Assembly: GCA_036365455.1 (NCBI GenBank)
Contig: JAWQUS010000025.1
Coordinates: 22,418,001 to 22,482,000, forward strand
From: Macrosoma leucophasiata
Taxonomy: Eukaryota; Arthropoda; Insecta; Lepidoptera; Hedylidae
Reading direction: 5' to 3'
DNA: 64,000 nt
The notes under the pieces were generated by a model. That model searched no databases. It had not been told where the DNA came from and saw only the letters and a program-made list of their open reading frames with translations. Each line of letters begins with the position of its first letter. Positions within the stretch are counted from its first letter, which is position 1. Below, piece after piece: positions 57,380 to 64,000 of this stretch. The translations under genes were made by a program, and so were the position numbers.

Positions 57380-57562
57380 TAATGAAGGCGGCAAACTATC
57401 ATGCACTTGATATATTTTTATTTTTGGCAATAACACGTGCGTTTCTACAAAGCATGCAGTTCACATTGATGTTAAGTGATGACTACAGTTTATAAACATT
57501 TACATCTGCCTACTCCCTCGAGCTCCTACATTGGAACTCTTCCACCAGTAAAGTAATGATTG
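57380..57562 (-). mobile_element. SINE-like element, family A, internally deleted
   Basis: Minus-strand tail aatgaaggcggcaaac, gcagttcacattgatgttaa, gtgatgactac, then a jump to the head (cctcgagctcctacattgga, tctaccaccagt-like). The middle third is missing. It lies 170 bp before the WASP exon 2 acceptor. Confidence 0.7.
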
Positions 57563-57728
57563 TGAAAAGTGGAGCTCAGATCGACAAAACTATCTAAAAA
57601 CATTTTTCATAACAAATTATTAGATTGAAAATTAATTTAAAAACCTTAGCCGAAAGAAGCTAAGCAAACCCTGTTGCCGTGAAATCGTCATTGACGTTCA
57701 AAATAATAAATGTGTTACATTTTTTCAG

Positions 57729-57956
57729 AGTCTGGCAACGGCCGTGGTTCAACTATTCACGACGGAGGGCCCAGCGCATTCGGAATGGAAGAAGAAGGAC
57801 ACAGGGGTGCTGTGCCTGATAAAGGACAACAGCAGACGCTCCTATTTCTTCAGAATATACTGCCTGTACCGGAAAACCATGATATGGGAGCACGAGGTCT
57901 ACACGCAGATAGAGTACAAGAGTCCAAGATCGTATTTACATACGTTTGAGGCTGAG
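57729..57956 (+). CDS. WASp: Wiskott-Aldrich syndrome protein homologue, exon 2 (WH1 domain)
   Basis: 76 codons in phase 0 between the acceptor acattttttcag and the donor GAG|GTAACT at 57957. It reads SLATAVVQLFTTEGP, AHSEWKKKDTGVLCLIKDNS, RRSYFFRIYCLYRKTMIWEH, EVYTQIEYKSPRSYLHTFEA and a final E. This is the body of the WH1/EVH1 domain (residues 30-105), which binds WIP/verprolin; the Trp-kkk-tGVLC-lvkDn and SYFfR blocks are diagnostic. The last strand and helix of WH1 and the GBD, proline-rich and VCA regions are not in the window. The donor has A at +4 and C at +5, somewhat weak but plausible. A SINE starts 26 bp after it. Confidence 0.93.
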
Positions 57957-57982
57957 GTAACTGTCTTTTTTGCACATTTTTT

Positions 57983-58264
57983 TTTGTAATGAAAGTGGCA
58001 AACATGCCTGCAGTTCACGTTAATGTCAAGTGATGACTGCAGCCCATAAACACCCACACAAAGACCAGAGGTCAAAATGCAGATGCGTTACCACTTCTGA
58101 GGCCTAAGGTACTGTGCCTCTGTGCCGGAAATTACAGGGTCGTATATTACCACCTGATCGGAACATGATAGTGCGGACACTAACATTTAGCGGCAAGTAT
58201 TTTAGGTAATGCGGTGGTGCCTACGCCCGCGAGTTCCGTCACTGGAGCTCTACCACCAGTGAAA
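57983..58264 (-). mobile_element. SINE-like element, family A, near full length
   Basis: Minus-strand copy: T-rich start, gtaatgaaagtggcaaacat, gaccagaggtcaaaatgcag, gccggaaattacagggtcg and the head end gagctctaccaccagtgaaa. It begins 26 bp downstream of the WASP exon 2 donor. Confidence 0.8.
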
Positions 58265-59333
58265 AAGTTTTTTGCCATGATATTGACATAAATAATCTTG
58301 CAGTTCACATTGGTGGTAAGGTCAGGTCATGTCATCTAGTTGGGTGCAAGACATACATTACATAAAACTAGAAGTTTCAGTACAGTTGTGTTGTTCCTCT
58401 GAGGACCTAGATTTTTGCCTCACTGAAAGAAATTACGGATCATTGTCATCAACTGCATCAAACTAACAAGAATAAGCAAACATGCATTCAATATGTATAT
58501 CACATTTTGGCTTTTCCTAGGTATCACTAAATACCTGAATTATTCGATGCAGATGTACCTACATAGATGGGGATTGTCTTGGGCGCACTCCCAGATCGGT
58601 AGCCATGAACAAAATAAATATCTGAGGAACCCAACATTTAAATTTTGCCGTGAACACTCGTGAATTTTGTTATGACACTGCAAATCTACTCCCAGGAACG
58701 TTACATATACCCATACATTTCGATGATTCATTTTTATTTGTATACTTAGATGAAAGTTAGTGTTTCGACGTCAACTTTGTTGGCGACGTATCATATCGTT
58801 TTTTGCGAAAGGATCTCCTGAACGTATATAATGCAGTGATATCTACGACGTTAAACTCCGACATTGAAGCTGTACAATACTGGAATAGATGAAAGTTAAA
58901 AGTGACTTTCGGTGTTACGTAATTAAAAAAAAAACACGCTGTTGAATTTTCAATCGTCTCCTAACCGATGATATGTCACACGTATGACCTGATGTGAATA
59001 CCAACTGCTATGGTGACGAAATTGGAAGGGAAAATTTATGGCAAAACTAGCTTTTAACGCGATTTTGTTACCTCGTAATTGCCATTAATCGCTTTAAGTC
59101 GAATTACCAAACTAAATTGGAACACATGTTTAAATTAAAGGTTTAATGCCGATCAAGTTCCATCTAAGTAAATCAGGTGAAAGTTTTTATCGTAAAACTT
59201 TCCAACCCACTTTACTCCTTTGTGGGTGGATTCTAAAATACTTGATGATTTATAATTTAATTGATTTCATTAGGTGATTGATCGTCTCGAGAATCAAAGT
59301 ACTCATCCATATTTTATTAATCTATTCCATGTT
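58265..59333. other. WASP intron 2, no gene seen
   Basis: A short SINE-like tail lies at about 58300-58330 (gcagttcacattggtggtaa). Otherwise unremarkable AT-rich sequence; no continuation of the WH1 domain was found here or further right. Confidence 0.5.
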
Positions 59334-59442
59334 GCAAATATAGGCGACGTTCACCACTTCCATCAGGTGGCCCGGCTGACTGTCTTTGACAGACAGTCAG
59401 CCGGGCCACCTGATGGAAGTGGTGAACGTCGCCTATATTTGC
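59334..59442. repeat. perfect 52-bp palindrome with 5-nt loop
   Basis: Arm 59334-59385 (gcaaatataggcgacgttca...) is followed, after ttgac, by its exact complement at 59391-59442. The arm sequence resembles part of a dispersed lepidopteran repeat (ggcgacgttcaccacttcca, tcaggtggcccggctg). Confidence 0.97.
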
Positions 59443-60046
59443 ATAAAAAAGTTATTTATGGCATTAAACGATTAACCTACTATTAATAGCGTTGCGGAAA
59501 TGCTTAATATTAAAGTAAAGAACCTTTCAAGTTTAAAATAAATTAATATTATTATGACACGATTGATATTATGCAACGACTTCGTGAATGGGTGAGTTGT
59601 AGATTTATATAGAGCACTGTCAGGCTTGTAAATGTTTAATAGCAAGTTTATAGAAGATAAGTTTACCTGCTTGTTTGTCATTTTGGTATTACCGCGAGGA
59701 AGTGTCCGTGTTTTCAATTATATTCTCGAAACAGATATTCTGTCTGATTTTATTGTCCAATCCAACCGTCCTATAAAAATAAATTGATGTTCAATGACAT
59801 CGACAATATAGGGAGTGCAGGCGTTCTCCGACAGTCGTATCTCCTTTGGACTGATCACCAACAGGACTTTTCACGTTTGAGATTCGCCGACAGGAAGGTT
59901 CATCCATGGACGTTTCGTCCACAGAACTTAATGCCAGCTTGCCAGCGAGTGCTACAATGGTAATTTTTAGTGTTAAAAACATAAACTATTCTGTCGGCGC
60001 ATTAACGACGTTATAACAACGCGGAATGGGCAGTAGCGGCCTACGA
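59443..60046. other. no gene seen
   Basis: AT-rich with a short GC-richer patch near 59810-59950 (a 63-codon minus-strand frame with no known domain). Confidence 0.45.
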
Positions 60047-60190
60047 TAAAACTACCGACACTGCGATCGCCAATCCGCCTGCCAAGCGTGGCGATTATGG
60101 CATATTCTCCCCTAATGACGCACCAACACTGTTGTGGGCGTCTTTGGGGAAGGCTTTACCCAACTGTTAACGTCTTACAGCTGGAGTGAT
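60047..60190 (-). repeat. RTE-related repeat fragment
   Basis: aaaactaccgacactgcgat, cgccaatccgcctgccaagc and gtggcgatta match 24231-24281 inverted. It ends with acagctggagtgatggtgat, typical of RTE-type tails. Confidence 0.55.
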
Positions 60191-60639
60191 GGTGATCATC
60201 ACTAACAACAGAACTGTAGGAATTTCTCTACATGACGCAGCATGCAACAAATTAATACTTTCGTTTGAAGCTCTTTTTGACGTAATTAATTAAATTAATC
60301 TTTTTTACATATTTGTTTATAGGTCACCTATGACTATGTTATTGCATAGTCTGATAAAATGATAAATAGTATTAATAAGTATCGTAGCATGAATTTGTTA
60401 AAGTTGAGCACTTTGCATCACTAGTTATGACGACTAATAACGGAGACGTCTTTTAGCTAGAGGAAATCGTAGTAATGTAGGAAATAACACTCAATGGCCC
60501 TTCGCTTCGTCATATTGAGTTACACCCTTTTCCCCCTTTTTATTTTTGTAATATCTGTTTTTACCTTTACTTTTCCTACACATTTACACTCTTTTTTTGT
60601 GAGAAGCGTTTGATAATACTATGGACATCAGCATATAAT

Positions 60640-60832
60640 ATACTAGCGCCTCGCCCCGGCTTCGCACGGATTTAACGAATGTTATGTGCTCTATGTGCCA
60701 GTGAAGATGCAACTTTCTAATGGTGATTGTTTTTTGAAATCGGACCAGTAGATTTGTTTGAAAACGTTACAAACAAACATACAAAAACAAATGTTTCCTC
60801 TTTATAGGTAAGAAACCTAACCTAATATAAGT
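60640..60832 (-). mobile_element. Lep1-like non-autonomous Helitron
   Basis: Plus strand starts actagcgcctcgccccggct (complement of the GC-rich tail and CTAGT end), then gttacaaacaaacatacaaa, tttcctctttata and ctaatataagtatag. This is the usual Lep1 layout inverted. Confidence 0.65.
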
Positions 60833-61147
60833 ATAGATGAATAGGTCAAATGATTACCGATTTAAAACTAAAAGCAATATTACACTATGTTCTCAAGCTA
60901 TCTGCAACTATAAATATTTGTAATGTCTACGCTACTCACATGGTGACCTTCAGAATACGCACGGACAGCCGGCAGACCTCTGTAAGTGTCGCATAATGTG
61001 ATAAGTTTGACCCCTGACTCATCGGCGTATCGAAACGATATGAATGAGTCAGAGTCCCCCGCGATTCGCATCAATGTAAATAATGAGATAAACAGAGCGG
61101 TTTAATTGATATTTGATTCGGTACATTATGGCGATTTGGACCTCGTC

Positions 61148-61632
61148 TAAGGGTGGTTCACAGACCGCACTACGACTTTACTTTGACCTGGAGTCGAAGT
61201 TTCAACGCTTATTTTGCGTCACAGACGTGTCAGAACTCTTACTTTGGAAACGACATTCTTACTTATCAAAAAATGAACAGAGTAAAGTAAAATAATGGTT
61301 TAACTCGTCTGTGAAGCAAAATAAGCATTGAAAGTTCGACTTAAAGTCGAAGTAAAGTCGTAGTGCAGTTTGTGAATTTCGCTCTAAGGGCGCTTACGCA
61401 CTAGCGGTTGACCTCTCCCGCGGCTAACCGCTAGTGCGTAATACAATACAACCGTAATAAAACCGCTAGTGCGTAAGCGCCCTTAGAGCGAAATTCACAA
61501 ACTGCACTACGACTTTACTTTGAGCAAAGTATGCTTAGAACAGTCAGTAAAGTATGACTTTTGACTGTTCTAAGCGTACTTTGCTGAAAGTAAAGTGTAA
61601 AGTCGTAGTGCCGTCTGTGAATCTCACCCTAA
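61148..61632. mobile_element. cluster of two foldback MITEs around a third hairpin element
   Basis: Copy 1 (61148-61387) and copy 2 (61483-61632) both belong to the 'ttcacagaccgcactacgac' family also seen at 12215-12343. Between them (61388-61482) is a hairpin element with ends gggcgcttacgcactagcgg and its complement. The right end of copy 1, the outer arm of the central element and the left end of copy 2 form one perfect palindrome of more than 50 bp per arm. Confidence 0.8.
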
Positions 61633-62604
61633 GTCATGACACTGACGTTAGTAGGCAGTTAAGCGCCACTACATTATATAATAGAGATGAGTCAAATCTT
61701 TTTCATTTCTCGTAAAAGTTTTACTTGTGATTCATTCCATGTATCGATACAGTGGTGCTCGGCATGAATGAGTCAGAAATAGTCAAGATCTCTTAAGAGT
61801 CGCATTGATAAATAAAAGAACGGCTGTGGCGAACTAATGTCAAGGTTGGAGGCCCACTATCGGACTGGTCATGTAGTCTGTAGCGTCAAAAATATTGTAG
61901 CGCCCTTTCTGACATACCTATATAAGTTAAATCTTAAATTTAATTTGGTGCAAAACTTTCAGGATTCAAAACTCATAAAGAATATGTTTGATTTTAATTT
62001 CTTTGATGTTTGATTCAGATAAATTAATGAATGACCATGTAACTATCAAGTGTAGCAATGCATTTGCATTTTGAACAGCAGTTTTTGTGTAGATCGGTGG
62101 TTCTTTAAAAGTTCTTCTTCAAAAAATCTAAAACTTGAAGAGAAGCATCGCGTTTAGATATATTAAGACCTCTAGATTTTATGCAGATGTCTATTATTAT
62201 AGGCTCCACTATCCACTATCACATTCACTTTTACAAAAAAATACCTAAGTAATATGTTCATGGAACAAAGAGTAAATGGAGGGTGACAGTTTATTTTCGA
62301 ATGGCGTTAAAACCGGCTCAGTGGGCGTCGATGCTGACCCCTCGGTAATGTCGTGGGTGACCATTATTCGCGCAAATTCACTCGAATGAACATTAGCCTC
62401 AGAGGTACGCGTTGACTTGTGCGCTCTACTTACTGATGAATCTAGTACGAGACATGTACATTTAATCGTTTGATGAAAAACAATATAAATGTTGTTAAAA
62501 TTGCGATTTATAACGACGAAGATTCTGAGATCGAAATAATTGTGCTATTTCCCACGGTGAGATACTATTATCATTTTCACGTCGACACTGACATAGGTAA
62601 AAGT
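61633..62604. other. no gene seen
   Basis: A SINE-like relic at about 62045-62110 (atgcatttgcattttgaaca). No exon of WASP recognised. Confidence 0.45.
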
Positions 62605-63195
62605 GAAAACCAGGGACCGGATTAGCGGCTAATTTTAAAAGCGCTTTAAATTCCTTACGATCCTTACCTTGCGGCCATATTATCCTCTAGAAAGTCTTAC
62701 CCAAGGAAAGGGTAACCTAATAATCTATCCTCACGTTAGGATAACCCTAACGTGAGGATAGATTTAGTATTTACTAAACGCTTAGTTTAATCTCTTAGTG
62801 ATAAGGTTTTTGCTTACCGAAGTTGATTGCATCGGCCGCGCTGGTATCAAACAAACCATGACCCATTTGTTGAATTTGTAACGCAGTGCCATTAAAATAG
62901 GGTATATTTTAACTACGTGTGCCGCGCGCCGCCAAGTCCAGAGAAAGCGCTTTAGCCTATCGCATCGCATGCGATAGGGTTACCCTATCAGAAAGAGTTC
63001 TTGTAAGGGTAACATAAAATGAACGTTTTAACAACTTATTTAAAGGGAAACCCTATTAAAGGCTCTCTGTATGATAGAGTAAGTCAATCGAAAGGTAACC
63101 AAGTTGTAAGGCGTTTTTATAGGGTATAAATATTCTAACCTATCAATTTATCCGCTAAAAATAAAGATAGGCAAAGCGCTTCCCGTCCCTGGTGA
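62605..63195. mobile_element. TIR element with nested palindromes
   Basis: The left end gtgaaaaccagggacc and the right end gtccctggtgaaaacac, followed inwards by aagcgcttt and ttagcgg motifs in inverted order, mark imperfect TIRs. Inside are a 17-bp hairpin (62724-62740 and 62746-62762), a cgcatcgcatgcgata palindrome near 62962 and repeated gggtaacc motifs. Non-coding. Confidence 0.6.
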
Positions 63196-63626
63196 AAACA
63201 CAAAGATGACCTCGCGTGAAGTTACATACATACATACAAAGATGAATATAAAACTCCACCATTGTAAGTTCCTTTGTCAGGTGGAAGATGAAAACTGATG
63301 GACGACAAAATGCTCGTTCCTAAGATTTCCACAACGATCGGTCCCAACCAAGTCGTCCTTATCCAGCGACTGCCCGTAATCTACACCAAGTCGTCAACCA
63401 ATATATGTATGATACGTGTATAGGTAGTGTACAATATACAGCGGCCCTGTTTACGGTAAGGGGCTTTCGATTCACCATTCTAGAACCCTTACGTCCTAAC
63501 GATCGCTACTTCTTCGACTTGTAATATATACCTACTCTGCCCATTGCTACATGAAGATTGGCTATTCGGTGGGCATTGCGTACGGTGTTGCATACTTAGG
63601 TCCTTTAGCGAATCACCTCATTTCTG
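63196..63626. other. RTE-like tail fragments, no gene
   Basis: ggacgacaaaatgctcgttc and ttccacaacgatcggtccc resemble degraded RTE 3' sequence. Nothing else recognised. Confidence 0.4.
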
Positions 63627-63890
63627 TATGTATGTATCTTCACGCCAGGTCCCTAACGGGGTAGGCAGAGAGTGTAGAGCGCCAGATATCCCGGTCCTGA
63701 CATACCTCTTGTGCCTCATCTACCTTCATCATTCTCTTCATACATGCACGCCGATTCCTAAGACTTGACCGCACCATCAGACAGAACTCGACCTATTTGG
63801 TCATGGTAGGTCAGTCTTGGCCCGCCAGCAGCCAGGGGAGGCTTAGGTCCATCAGTGGACAGCTCTCGGATGATATAATATGATGATGAT
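63627..63890 (+). repeat. interspersed repeat 'cttcacgccaggtcc', longer copy
   Basis: Matches 57155-57258 and continues through catacatgcacgccgattcc, ggtcatggtaggtcagtctt and gaggcttaggtccatcagtg to atgatgatgatga, a short ATG run. The end is typical of RTE-type tails, so the family is probably RTE-derived. Confidence 0.65.
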
Positions 63891-64000
63891 GAAATGTCTC
63901 TAGCAGAGATGAAGCATTCTGAAAGAAAAAAAAGCATCTTCCTAATGCAGGTCGACAAATTATCCTGTACATCTAATATACCTACCTATGTAAAAAATTC

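Overview
This window is animal nuclear DNA, most likely from a moth or butterfly. It is AT-rich, has spliced genes with GT-AG introns, and is crowded with transposons. Several repeats belong to families that I know mainly from Lepidoptera: Lep1-like Helitron ends (gcgaagccggggcgg followed by ctagt), the 'gaccaagtgcg ... tacggaaccctaaaaa' repeat, RTE-type LINE tails (cccagcagtgggacgtat), BEL/Pao and mariner. The order is inferred from repeat style; no species can be named.

Host genes are few and all lie on the + strand. (1) A cAMP-dependent protein kinase inhibitor (PKI) gene has an exon at 17327-17497 carrying the pseudosubstrate GRTGRRNA, and its last coding exon at 34155-34246. The two are joined by a 16.7 kb intron full of transposons. 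(2) A lone first exon at 47893-47969 looks like the start of a THAP (C2CH zinc finger) domain and ends in a good splice donor. (3) The first two coding exons of a Wiskott-Aldrich syndrome protein (WASP) homologue lie at 51949-52035 and 57729-57956. They encode the N-terminus and most of the WH1/EVH1 domain, and the rest of the gene lies beyond 64000.

Mobile DNA makes up most of the remainder. 1-5547: MITEs, a SINE nested in a SINE, and an RTE tail. 5548-9338: a jockey-like LINE (minus strand) between two inverted copies of another repeat, ending at a GACG tetranucleotide array. 9339-17300: MITEs, SINE copies, a MITE with 10-bp target duplications and a Helitron. 17500-34150 (PKI intron): a truncated LINE, a pair of related TIR elements, a second copy of the 10-bp-TSD MITE, and a LINE with one open 1223-codon reading frame that fuses an ORF1-like coiled coil to a truncated endonuclease and a reverse transcriptase. 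35132-35769: a large foldback element. 36320-42642: a complete BEL/Pao LTR retrotransposon (minus strand) with near-identical 122-bp LTRs and a 5-bp target duplication, but with multiply broken coding sequence and a foldback insertion in integrase. 46549-47455: a long-TIR element. 52538-54000: a mariner inserted in a tRNA-derived SINE inside WASP intron 1. 56000-64000: RTE remnants, SINEs around WASP exon 2, a perfect 52-bp palindrome and nested foldback MITEs.

The host genes are unrelated in function. PKI shuts off protein kinase A and WASP activates Arp2/3 actin nucleation; nothing suggests that they form a unit. I found no rRNA, CRISPR or prokaryotic-type system. The most unusual signals are the fused LINE reading frame, the young-LTR/old-coding paradox of the BEL element, the duplicated splice-acceptor region upstream of PKI, the orphan THAP exon and several near-perfect short-loop palindromes.
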